Assembly (NCBI GenBank): GCA_003247835.1
Contig: QJYB01000072.1
Coordinates: 1 to 46,907 of the forward strand
Length of the DNA: 46,907 bases
Source: Gammaproteobacteria bacterium
GTDB lineage: Bacteria; Pseudomonadota; Gammaproteobacteria; Pseudomonadales; Azotimanducaceae
Direction of reading: 5' to 3'
In this document: one piece after another, positions 16,822 to 24,788 of the stretch
How positions within the stretch are numbered: the first letter of the stretch is position 1
Layout of the letters: each line of letters starts with the position of its first letter
Position numbers and translations under genes: made by a program
The notes under the pieces: generated by a model
The model's input: the letters and a program-made list of their open reading frames with translations, nothing else
The model's database searches: none
What the model was told of the DNA's origin: nothing

Positions 16822-17810
16822 GATGCGGCGAGGTCCGTCAGCCGGCCGGCGATCGCCTCCCTGTTCAGACCCTTGAGCCATCGTGCCAGCGGCTCGAGCG
16901 GTGCATAGCGAGGGGTCAACCGCTGCAGATGGTCGAGCACGGGTAGGATGTGTGCGAGGTGCGTCGTCTTCGCATCGCGCAGCCGGAGCCGCGCGAAAAT
17001 ACCGACGGCCTTGAGCTGCCGCTGAACGGCCAGGTGATCCACGTCTGCAGGGAAGGTGACAGGGTCCAGGTCCAGATCGGTGCTGGAAAGATAGAAATTG
17101 ATCCAGCGCTGGACGTCGGCGTCGGTGAACTCGTGATAGCAGTCGTGCAGCAGCGACGCGAGATCGTAGCCCACCGGTCCCATCAGCGCGTCCTGAAAGT
17201 CTACGATCCCGAGCTGCCTGCACGCGGGATCGTAGAGCAGGTTCCTGCAGTGATAGTCGCGATGAACACAGCACTGCGGCGTGGATCGGGTCCGCTCGAC
17301 GAGCGTGTGGAAGACCGCCTCCACCGGCTCGGGCAGCCTGGCTTTGAGCAGTTTCTCCACGAACCACTCGCGGAAGATGCCGAGCTCGTCGGTGAAGCGC
17401 TGTGTGGTGTAAGGGGGAATGGCCGGGTCCCGTACCCGCTGCAGCCGGATCAGGGTTTCGATGGCTAGCTCCAGGGCTTCGGACTCCTGTTCGGTGCCGT
17501 ACACCGCTTCGAGGTCCATGCGGCCGACGTCGCTCAGCAGGTACCAGCCTTCCTCAGGATTGCTGCTCAACACCGCGGGTACTGGCAGCCCACTGTGCCC
17601 GAATACGCGCGCCAGCCGTTCGAACTGAGCGTTCTGTTCCTTCTCCGGCGGCGACACCATGAGCACAACGGACCCGGGGTCACCGGTGTCAGGCATGAGG
17701 CATTCGATCCTGTAGAAAGCCCTGAAGCTCGCTTCCGCCTTCAGTGGCTGCGGAGTCAGCGAGGTGGTTCGGAGGGTTGCCTGGGCCCAGGCGACGGCAC
17801 GGTCGGACAT
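16818..17810 (-). CDS. amgK: Anomeric MurNAc/GlcNAc kinase
   Basis: Phosphorylates MurNAc at C1, giving the substrate of MurU. The 330-aa aminoglycoside-phosphotransferase-fold protein shows the catalytic loop CCVHRDYHCRNLL, the metal-binding DFQDALMGPVGYDLASLL and a phosphate-loop region near the N-terminus. It is the first gene of the minus-strand cluster amgK-murU-rpe-gph-trpE-pncC and is divergent from lptD, 65 bp apart. This links peptidoglycan recycling with outer-membrane assembly genes, as in Pseudomonas. Confidence 0.92.
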   Translation of the reverse strand: MSDRAVAWAQATLRTTSLTPQPLKAEASFRAFYRIECLMPDTGDPGSVVLMVSPPEKEQNAQFERLARVFGHSGLPVPAVLSSNPEEGWYLLSDVGRMDLEAVYGTEQESEALELAIETLIRLQRVRDPAIPPYTTQRFTDELGIFREWFVEKLLKARLPEPVEAVFHTLVERTRSTPQCCVHRDYHCRNLLYDPACRQLGIVDFQDALMGPVGYDLASLLHDCYHEFTDADVQRWINFYLSSTDLDLDPVTFPADVDHLAVQRQLKAVGIFARLRLRDAKTTHLAHILPVLDHLQRLTPRYAPLEPLARWLKGLNREAIAGRLTDLAAS

Positions 17811-17875
17811 CGACGCATTCTAGCAGGCGCGATTGATCGGGTAAGGACTCGGGCGCGAGGGTATCATCGCGCACC

Positions 17876-20269
17876 ATGATGCGTTGCTACCGAATCCTGC
17901 GGGGCGCCGCCTGCGCCCTGGCGGCGTGTGCTGTCGGCCTGAACACACCGGCGGCAGCCGAGGAACCCGCGGGCCTCGCCTGGGATTTCTGGCATCCGCG
18001 CGAGTCGCTCAGCTCGGCCCAGACCAGCGGCCTGCCGCAGTTCTGCGCCGGCAGGTATCTCTGGCCGGTCTACACTCTGCCTCGCGACGTGAAGGATGAG
18101 GATTATCCGGTGGAAGCCGAAGCACGCGAGCTTCGGTACTTCGAATCCGGCGAGGTCACGCTGCAAGGCGACGTCGTAGTCCGGCAGGGCAACCGGACAC
18201 TGCGGTCGGCGGAGGTGGAGCTCAACCACGAGACCCGTCTGGGGCAGATCAGCACACCCGTACAGATCGAGCAGCCCGATGCCATTCTGCGGGGCACGGA
18301 CGCGGCCATGAATCTGGATACCAAGGCAACCGTGATCAACGGTGCCGAGTTCCTGCTGCCGGAGCCCGAGTTCCGGGGGACGGCCAGACGTCTCGAGCGT
18401 TACGACAACGGTGATCTGGAGGTAACCAGGGGGTCGTTCACCCGCTGTGAACCCTCCAACAACAACTGGCGGATCGGTGCCCGTAAATTCCGGATCCGTC
18501 AGGACAGCGATGTGGGGGTCGCACGTGATGCGGTGGTACGGGTGAAGGGCGTCCCGGTTTTCTACTCACCCTATCTCAGCTTTCCGATCAACGACGAACG
18601 TAAATCGGGCTGGCTGTTTCCGAGTATGGGTTATTCCAGTGAAAACGGTTTGCAGTTCGCCCCACCGTACTACCTCAACCTGGCGCCGAACTACGACGCG
18701 ACGCTGGTTCCCCGGTACTTCCAGAACCGGGGTCTGGGTGTTGACGCCGAATTCCGCTATCTGTCGGGATGGCAGAAGAGCCGCCTGGTTGGCGGATATC
18801 TCCCCAACGACTCGCTCTACGACGGCACCTACGAGAAGAGCGACTTCGAGAATCTGGAACAGGCGGGCCTGGTGCAGGGGCCGTTCGTGCCGGCGGACCG
18901 CTGGCTGTATGGCCTCTTTCATCAGGGCGACGCCCGCGCATGGCACACTACGGTGGACTACACGGCGGTCAGCGACAGGGATTACTTCCGGAACCTGGAT
19001 ACAGAGATCAACGTATCCTCCGACCGTGAGCTGGAGCGGTTCGGTGAGGTTCAGTACCTCAAAGGTGGTCTCGACCTCAGGCTCTGGGCCCAAGGCTTCC
19101 AGCGCCTCGATGAGGTGCAGGTGGATGCTTACCGCCGGCTGCCGGAGCTGTCGGTCAGTTACCTGGGTAACCTGCCAGGGCCCCTTGAATGGTCGCTCGG
19201 TGCGGCCGGCACCCGGTTCGATCGTAACAACACAGACCTCGTCGGGCTGGAGAAGATCATCGGCAACCGGCTGCACATCGAGCCGCGGGTAAGCCTGCCT
19301 CTCGCCCGGTCCTGGGGATTTCTGAACCTGACCGGCGGCTACCGCTACACGGCGTACGAGCTGGAGGACACGCCCATCGGTGTCGATGACCGGCCAGTCC
19401 GGAAGATCGGCCTCGGCAGTGCAGATACCGGGCTTTTCTTCGAGAAGGACCTGAACGTGTTCGGACGGCGGATCATCCACACGCTGGAACCGAGGCTCTT
19501 CTACCTCTATCAGCAGTACCGTGACCAGGATGACCTGCCCCGATTCGATGTCACACAGCTGACCTTCCGTTACGACCAGTTGTGGCGCGACAACCGCTTC
19601 TCGGGTCTGGACCGGATCGGCGATGCCAATCAGCTGTCCATCGGCCTGACCTCCAGACTGCTGGATCCGTCTTCCGGTGCTGAGCGGCTGCGTGCCAGCG
19701 TCGGCCAGATCCGCTACTTCGAAGACCGCCGTGTGACGCTGTCCGGTGTGGGCACCGAGCTGGATACGACCAGCGACTCGGAGTTCGCCGGCGAGCTGGT
19801 CTCAACGATCCGTTCCTGGACGGTGGGTGCGGACGTGATCTGGGATCCCACCATCAAGAAGGTATCCAGGGGCGGCGGCTACGTTTCCTACCGGGCGAGC
19901 AACGACCGGATTCTGCACCTCGGGTACCGCTATCAGATCCACTCCATCGACCAGACGGATGTGGCCGCCATCTGGCCGCTGACCCGCAGGTACGCGGTGA
20001 TTGGCCGCTGGAACTACGATGTGGAACGCCGGAGGACGATTGAGGGGCTGGCCGGAATCGAGTACAACGACTGCTGCTGGAAGCTGCGTGTGGTATATCG
20101 CAGCTACCTGGAGTCTCCATCGGCACGCGACCTGCAGGCCGCTGGAAAGCGCTCGGGCATCTATTTTCAGGTCGTTTTCAAGGGGCTGGCCAGCCTCGAC
20201 GATTCTCTGGAATCCCTGTTGTCAAAGAGTATCCGGGGTTACGTGATGGAAGACGAATGGACCCGATGA
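17876..20269 (+). CDS. lptD: LPS assembly outer-membrane protein LptD
   Basis: The outer-membrane beta-barrel that, with LptE, inserts lipopolysaccharide into the outer leaflet. The 797-aa protein has a signal peptide (cleavage near AAAEE), then the periplasmic OstA/LptA-like jellyroll (about residues 70-200: VEAEARELRYFESGEVTLQGDVVVRQGNR). The C-terminal barrel begins near the GVPVFYSPYLSFPINDERKSG segment. Cys pairs that would form inter-domain disulphides are visible, including SFTRCEPSN and the adjacent pair in EYNDCCWKLRV. A TATCAT -10-like hexamer lies at 17861-17866. First gene of lptD-surA-pdxA-rsmA-apaG-apaH. Confidence 0.96.
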   Translation: MMRCYRILRGAACALAACAVGLNTPAAAEEPAGLAWDFWHPRESLSSAQTSGLPQFCAGRYLWPVYTLPRDVKDEDYPVEAEARELRYFESGEVTLQGDVVVRQGNRTLRSAEVELNHETRLGQISTPVQIEQPDAILRGTDAAMNLDTKATVINGAEFLLPEPEFRGTARRLERYDNGDLEVTRGSFTRCEPSNNNWRIGARKFRIRQDSDVGVARDAVVRVKGVPVFYSPYLSFPINDERKSGWLFPSMGYSSENGLQFAPPYYLNLAPNYDATLVPRYFQNRGLGVDAEFRYLSGWQKSRLVGGYLPNDSLYDGTYEKSDFENLEQAGLVQGPFVPADRWLYGLFHQGDARAWHTTVDYTAVSDRDYFRNLDTEINVSSDRELERFGEVQYLKGGLDLRLWAQGFQRLDEVQVDAYRRLPELSVSYLGNLPGPLEWSLGAAGTRFDRNNTDLVGLEKIIGNRLHIEPRVSLPLARSWGFLNLTGGYRYTAYELEDTPIGVDDRPVRKIGLGSADTGLFFEKDLNVFGRRIIHTLEPRLFYLYQQYRDQDDLPRFDVTQLTFRYDQLWRDNRFSGLDRIGDANQLSIGLTSRLLDPSSGAERLRASVGQIRYFEDRRVTLSGVGTELDTTSDSEFAGELVSTIRSWTVGADVIWDPTIKKVSRGGGYVSYRASNDRILHLGYRYQIHSIDQTDVAAIWPLTRRYAVIGRWNYDVERRRTIEGLAGIEYNDCCWKLRVVYRSYLESPSARDLQAAGKRSGIYFQVVFKGLASLDDSLESLLSKSIRGYVMEDEWTR

Positions 20270-21558
20270 AGAAAATGAAAGCCGCCTTTCTGGGCAGTGT
20301 GCTGGCGCTGATTCCACTGTCCGCGGGCGCGGAGTACCGGGAGCTCGACGCTATCGTTGCGGTGGTGGAGGACGACGTGGTGCTGGCCTCGGAGCTGCTG
20401 GAACGGCTTGACATGGTCCGCGAGCAGTTCGCTCAGAACAACCAGCCGTTGCCACCGAACGACATTCTGCTGTCTCAGATCATGGAGCGGCTCATCATTG
20501 AGAGCCTGCAGATCCAGGAAGCCGACCGCCGCGGGGTGACGGTGGACGACGAGACGCTGACCCGGGCCGTGACCGGCTTCGCGCGGCAGAACAACATGAC
20601 GCTGGAAGAGTTCGCCCAGAAGCTCGAGCAGGACGGCCGGAACTATGCCGAGTTCCGCGAGCAGATACGCAAGGAAATCATGATGCAGCGTCTGCAGCAG
20701 GGCATCGTCAACCGGCGCATCACGATTTCGGATCAGGACATCCAGGACCTGCTCAACTCACCCTACTACAAGGAGCTTCTGTCCGACGAGTTCAGGGTCG
20801 GTCACATCCTGCTCGCGCTGGAGCCCAATGCCAGCGAGGAAACCATCAAGCAGGCGGAAGACGCCGCCATAGAGATCGTCAAGGAGCTGCGCGGGGGTGC
20901 GGATTTTGCGCAGATGGCCGTGGCGCGATCGGCAGGGTCGAACGCCCTGGAAGGAGGTGACCTGGGCTGGCGTAAGGCTGCAGAGCTGCCGTCGCTGTTC
21001 TCCGAGTACGTGCTGCAGATGGATGTGGGGGACGTGTCACCGCCCATTGCGAGCCCGAGCGGCTTCCACATCATCAAGCTGCTCGATCAGCGGGGCGCTG
21101 GCGTACAGAAGGAGATGCAGACCCACCTGCGCCACATCCTGGTGATGCCGTCCGAGATCCGTTCGGAAGCGGAAGCGAAGACCCTCATCTGGGACATCTA
21201 CAAACGGCTCACCGCCGGCGAGGATTTCGCCGAGCTCGCGGCCGAATACTCCGAAGATCCGGGCAGTGCGCTTGCCGGAGGCGATCTCGGCTGGACGTCG
21301 GGAGACGAGTTCGTTCCCCGGTTCCGGGAAGTCATGGCAGAGACGCCTACTGGTGGATTGAGCGAACCCTTCGAGTCGCAGTACGGCTGGCACGTCCTGC
21401 AGGTGCTGGACCGTCGGGAGCAGGACATGAGTGAATCGGCGCGGCGCGAGATGGCTCTGCAGATCCTGCACCAACGGCGCTTCGAGGAAGAGCTCGACAA
21501 GTGGCTGAAGGAACTCCGTGACGAAGCCTTCGTGGAGATCAGGCTCGGCAACTCCTGA
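20257..21558 (+). CDS. surA: Periplasmic chaperone/peptidyl-prolyl isomerase SurA
   Basis: Chaperone for outer-membrane beta-barrels, including LptD. The 433-aa protein has a signal peptide (KKMKAAFLGSVLALIPLSAGAEY), an N-terminal chaperone domain (about 25-170), and two parvulin PPIase domains (about 185-285 and 295-395), each with the ALEGGDLGWRKA or ALAGGDLGWTSG signature. The start at 20257 has GGAAG just upstream; the ATG at 20266, in ATGA overlap with the lptD stop, is an equally good alternative and trims three residues. Confidence 0.96.
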   Translation: MDPMKKMKAAFLGSVLALIPLSAGAEYRELDAIVAVVEDDVVLASELLERLDMVREQFAQNNQPLPPNDILLSQIMERLIIESLQIQEADRRGVTVDDETLTRAVTGFARQNNMTLEEFAQKLEQDGRNYAEFREQIRKEIMMQRLQQGIVNRRITISDQDIQDLLNSPYYKELLSDEFRVGHILLALEPNASEETIKQAEDAAIEIVKELRGGADFAQMAVARSAGSNALEGGDLGWRKAAELPSLFSEYVLQMDVGDVSPPIASPSGFHIIKLLDQRGAGVQKEMQTHLRHILVMPSEIRSEAEAKTLIWDIYKRLTAGEDFAELAAEYSEDPGSALAGGDLGWTSGDEFVPRFREVMAETPTGGLSEPFESQYGWHVLQVLDRREQDMSESARREMALQILHQRRFEEELDKWLKELRDEAFVEIRLGNS

Positions 21559-21564
21559 GACAAC

Positions 21565-22530
21565 GTGGCGCTGAAACTTGCCATCACCCCCGGAGAGCCG
21601 GCCGGAATAGGGCCCGAGCTCATCGTACGGCTTGCGCAGAACGAACGGACCGTCGACTGGGTTGTCATCGCCGACCAGAGCCTGCTGACGCGGACTGCCG
21701 GGCGTCTGGGGCTGACGCTGACAACCGACCATTCCGTCAGCAGGCCGACACGCGAGCCGGGCCGGCTCAGCGTGCTGCATGTCCCCCTGAAGGTGGCCGA
21801 ACAGCCGGGTGTGCTGGACGTGCGCAATGCCGCCTACGTGCTGGAAACCCTGGTGCGCGCCGCCCAGGGCTGCCTGCAGGGAGAATTCGGTGGTGTGGTG
21901 ACGGGCCCCGTGCAGAAATCCGTCATCAGCGATTCGGGCCACCCGTTCAGCGGTCATACGGAATTCTTCTGCGAGCAGGCGGGGGTGCCCGACGTGGTCA
22001 TGCTGCTGGTGGCCGACCGGTTACGGGTGGCACTGGCGACGACGCACCTGCCCCTGGCTGCGGTGCCGGCCGCCATCACTGCGCCACTCCTCGAGCGACG
22101 CCTCGGTATCCTGCTGGACGGGCTCCAGCGCCAGTTCCACTGTACGAAGCCCCGGATTCTGGTTGCGGGTCTCAATCCGCATGCGGGAGAGGGTGGGCAT
22201 CTCGGGCGTGAGGAAATCGAAGTGATCGGACCGGTCTGTGAACGCTTCCGGTCCCGTGGTGTCGACGTGGTCGGGCCGCTGCCTGCCGACACACTGTTCA
22301 CGGCTCCCTATCTCGCCCGCGCCGATGCGGTCTTTGCCATGTACCACGACCAGGGTCTGCCCGTACTCAAGTCCCACGGGTTCGGACGGGCGGTCAACGT
22401 CACGCTGGGACTGCCTTTCGTCAGAACGTCCGTGGACCACGGCACGGCACTGGATCTGGCGGGTCGGGGCACGGCGGACACCGGCAGCCTTCAGGCCGCG
22501 CTGGAGCTTGCCGCCGAGCTGGCACGGTGA
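21565..22530 (+). CDS. pdxA: 4-hydroxythreonine-4-phosphate dehydrogenase
   Basis: NAD-dependent oxidation in the DXP-dependent pyridoxal phosphate pathway. The 321-aa product has ITPGEPAGIGPEL at the N-terminus, VVTGPVQKSVI, the FSGHTEFF metal His region, GLNPHAGEGGHLGREE and MYHDQGLPVLK. The start is GTG six bases after the surA stop. Its stop overlaps the rsmA GTG start. The surA-pdxA-rsmA order is conserved in gammaproteobacteria. Confidence 0.96.
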   Translation: MALKLAITPGEPAGIGPELIVRLAQNERTVDWVVIADQSLLTRTAGRLGLTLTTDHSVSRPTREPGRLSVLHVPLKVAEQPGVLDVRNAAYVLETLVRAAQGCLQGEFGGVVTGPVQKSVISDSGHPFSGHTEFFCEQAGVPDVVMLLVADRLRVALATTHLPLAAVPAAITAPLLERRLGILLDGLQRQFHCTKPRILVAGLNPHAGEGGHLGREEIEVIGPVCERFRSRGVDVVGPLPADTLFTAPYLARADAVFAMYHDQGLPVLKSHGFGRAVNVTLGLPFVRTSVDHGTALDLAGRGTADTGSLQAALELAAELAR

Positions 22531-23300
22531 ATCGGCGCCCGCAGGCGCGCAAGCGGTTCGGCCAGCACTTTCTGGTCGACGAAGGCGTGCTGCAGCGGAT
22601 TGCCGACCTGGTGCACGTCCGACCGGGAGATCGGCTGCTGGAGATCGGTCCTGGACAGGGTGCGCTCACCCGTTACCTCTACGGGCAGACGGATACCTAT
22701 GTGGCAGTGGAGCTCGACCGGGATCTCATTGCACCACTCAAGGCCAGTTTTCCCAGGCTCGATCTGGTGAGCGCCGACATTCTGCGGGTGGACCTGGACA
22801 GCCTGCTCGAGCCGCCGGGCTGGCGGGTGGTCGGCAACCTGCCCTACAACATCTCCTCACCGCTGCTGATCAAGCTGTTCGGGGTGCGTTCGCGTATCGC
22901 CGACATGCACTTCATGTTTCAGCGGGAGCTGGGTGCACGGCTGGCGGCCGACCCGGGCAGCAAGAGTTGGGGGCGCCTCGGTGTGCTGACCCAGTACTAC
23001 TGCGAGGTGGAGCAGCTGCTCGACGTGCCGCCGGAGGCATTTTCCCCACCGCCCAAGGTGCATTCCTGCCTGATCCGGCTGGTTCCGCGCAAGGATCCGG
23101 AACCGGTGGATCCGGACCGGTTACAGCGGGTGCTGCAGCTTGCCTTCTCCTCACGCCGCAAACGTATCGCGAATGGCCTCAAGACGCTTAGACTGGATTG
23201 GGGTCGTGCCGCGGTGGATCCGGATGCACGGCCGGACGTGCTTTCTGTGGCCGATTTCGTGAGGCTGGCCAACGCGATCGTGGATGAGATCGCACAGTAA
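22527..23300 (+). CDS. rsmA: 16S rRNA A1518/A1519 dimethyltransferase
   Basis: Dimethylates two adjacent adenines near the 16S rRNA 3' end late in 30S maturation (KsgA). The 257-aa SAM enzyme has the RKRFGQHFL start, the SAM-binding LLEIGPGQGALT, and the catalytic NLPYNISSPLL (NLPY motif). The C-terminal SSRRKRIANGLK stretch is typical. The start is GTG in a GTGA overlap with the pdxA stop. Confidence 0.97.
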   Translation: MNRRPQARKRFGQHFLVDEGVLQRIADLVHVRPGDRLLEIGPGQGALTRYLYGQTDTYVAVELDRDLIAPLKASFPRLDLVSADILRVDLDSLLEPPGWRVVGNLPYNISSPLLIKLFGVRSRIADMHFMFQRELGARLAADPGSKSWGRLGVLTQYYCEVEQLLDVPPEAFSPPPKVHSCLIRLVPRKDPEPVDPDRLQRVLQLAFSSRRKRIANGLKTLRLDWGRAAVDPDARPDVLSVADFVRLANAIVDEIAQ

Positions 23301-23323
23301 AAGATCCGGATCGGGAGGTGAAG

Positions 23324-23692
23324 TTGGACGGTGTGTTCGAAATCGGTGTCGAGGTCCGCTACATCGAAAGGGAATCCGATCCTGGGGAAGGCCGGTTCGT
23401 GTTCGCCTATACGATCACCATCAGCAATCGCGGAGATGCTGCGGCGCAGCTGATGAGCCGCTACTGGCGGATCACCAACGCCGAGGGACGTGTGGAGGAG
23501 GTGGCAGGTCCAGGTGTCGTCGGTAAGCAGCCCGTCATCGAGCCGGGACAGGCGTACCGTTACACCAGTGCCGCCATTCTGGAAACTCCGGTGGGCAGCA
23601 TGGAGGGATACTACGAGTTCCGTTCGGACACGGGGCGTTTCCGGGTACCCATCGCGCCGTTCTCGCTGTCGCAACCGAACGTGGTTCACTAG
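23324..23692 (+). CDS. apaG: ApaG/Co2+-Mg2+ efflux-associated domain protein
   Basis: A protein of about 122 aa with an ApaG fibronectin-like fold. Motifs: IGVEVRYIERESDPGEGRFVFAYTITI, QLMSRYWRITNAEG, GPGVVGKQPVI and the TPVGSMEGYYEF stretch. The biochemical role is unclear; it is classically linked to ApaH and rsmA. I prefer the TTG at 23324 because GGGAGG (23313-23318) sits five bases before it, while the GTG at 23318 would overlap that ribosome-binding site. It lies between rsmA and apaH. Confidence 0.92.
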   Translation: MDGVFEIGVEVRYIERESDPGEGRFVFAYTITISNRGDAAAQLMSRYWRITNAEGRVEEVAGPGVVGKQPVIEPGQAYRYTSAAILETPVGSMEGYYEFRSDTGRFRVPIAPFSLSQPNVVH

Positions 23693-23698
23693 CGCTCG

Positions 23699-24529
23699 AT
23701 GCCGACCTATGCGATCGGAGACATTCAGGGCTGCTACGAGGAGTTTGCCGCCCTTCTGGATCTGATCGACTTCCGGAGTGATCGGGATCGGCTGTGGCTT
23801 GTCGGTGATCTGATCAACCGGGGACCTGACAATGTCAGCGTGATCCGCCGGGTGATGGAGATGGGCGACGCTGCCGTCACGGTGCTGGGTAATCACGACC
23901 TGCATTTTCTGGCCATCCATCGTGGCGGACACCGTCCGAATCGTGCAGACACCCTCCAGGATCTGCTCGACTGGAAGCGTGCGGACCTTGTGTCCGACTG
24001 GCTGCGCTACCGACTGATGCTGCACGGGGACGCGGGGCTCGGATACCTGATGGTGCATGCCGGCATTCCGCACATCTGGAGTGAGGACCAGGCCTCTGTA
24101 CTCGCCCGGGAAGTCGAGGAGGTTATCCGTGGCCCCGGCTGTGAGAAGTATTTCAGGGAAATGTACGGCAACGAGCCCGACCACTGGCGCGATGACTGGG
24201 AAGGCATGTCACGCTGGCGGATCATAACAAACTACCTGACGCGGATGCGTCTGGTGGACGTGGACGGCAGGCTTGATTTCTCCCACAAGGGTGCGCTCCA
24301 GGATGCACCCGCTGGCCTGCTGCCCTGGTTCGAGCTCGTCACGGACAGAACGACACATAAGAAAATCCTTTTCGGCCACTGGGCGGCACTCGAAGGACAG
24401 ACCGGCCGGGATCGCATCGTTGCGCTGGATACCGGTTGTGTCTGGGGGCGGAGTCTGACCGCGCTGTGCCTGGATGACGGCTCGTTCTATTCCGTTCCGG
24501 CGCTGAAGCCGTCCGGAAACGCGTCATAG
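23699..24529 (+). CDS. apaH: Symmetrical diadenosine tetraphosphatase
   Basis: Hydrolyses Ap4A to two ADP and, as shown in E. coli, removes Np4 caps from RNA. The 276-aa metallophosphoesterase shows AIGDIQGCYEEF, the LVGDLINRGPDN block, VLGNHDLHFLAI and the LMVHAGIPHIW segment, with a later ILFGHWAALEG. It is the last gene of the lptD operon. A 259-bp gap separates it from prkA. Confidence 0.96.
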   Translation: MPTYAIGDIQGCYEEFAALLDLIDFRSDRDRLWLVGDLINRGPDNVSVIRRVMEMGDAAVTVLGNHDLHFLAIHRGGHRPNRADTLQDLLDWKRADLVSDWLRYRLMLHGDAGLGYLMVHAGIPHIWSEDQASVLAREVEEVIRGPGCEKYFREMYGNEPDHWRDDWEGMSRWRIITNYLTRMRLVDVDGRLDFSHKGALQDAPAGLLPWFELVTDRTTHKKILFGHWAALEGQTGRDRIVALDTGCVWGRSLTALCLDDGSFYSVPALKPSGNAS

Positions 24530-24788
24530 ACAAGCTAACACCCTTTTATCTGACAAGTAGCTGAGAGGGTTCTCTCTGCCTGCGGTGCGCCATTGTCTGA
24601 CACGGTTCCGGGGCAACCGCCCATACCCCAGTTTCGACCGTCCGGCTGTTCGCGCTTTGCTGGTGCGGGTGAAACTGTGATGCTGTCATCGGATCGAATG
24701 TAGAAGACGCCGAAGAGGAATCTTAAGGAGTGGTCTTCGGCGGATTCTGACAGACGGTACAACCGGACGCAGCAAAGGAGAGCTTGCC
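24530..24788 (+). promoter_or_regulatory. Upstream region of prkA with 9-bp stem-loop
   Basis: No credible gene. A perfect 9-bp stem (24708-24716 with 24734-24742) closes a 17-nt loop that contains TAAGGAG, a decoy-like Shine-Dalgarno. The true AAGGAG lies at 24775-24780, eight bases before the prkA ATG. Upstream are smaller hairpins, GAGAG/CTCTC around 24563 and GGTT/AACC around 24604. I found no sigma54 -24/-12 match, which I looked for because the E. coli homologous operon is stress and nitrogen regulated. Confidence 0.4.

Noticed and set aside
16822-17367. Extended N-terminus of murU up to 17367
   Set aside because: That stretch lies inside amgK, is Arg/Pro-rich and non-homologous; the true start overlaps the amgK stop at 16821.
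24536-24600. Possible riboswitch upstream of prkA (GAGAGGGTTCTCTC and CTGAGAGGG-like words recall TPP or glycine aptamers)
   Set aside because: The core conserved blocks of either aptamer are not present in the right order, and prkA is not a plausible target. Only short hairpins remain.
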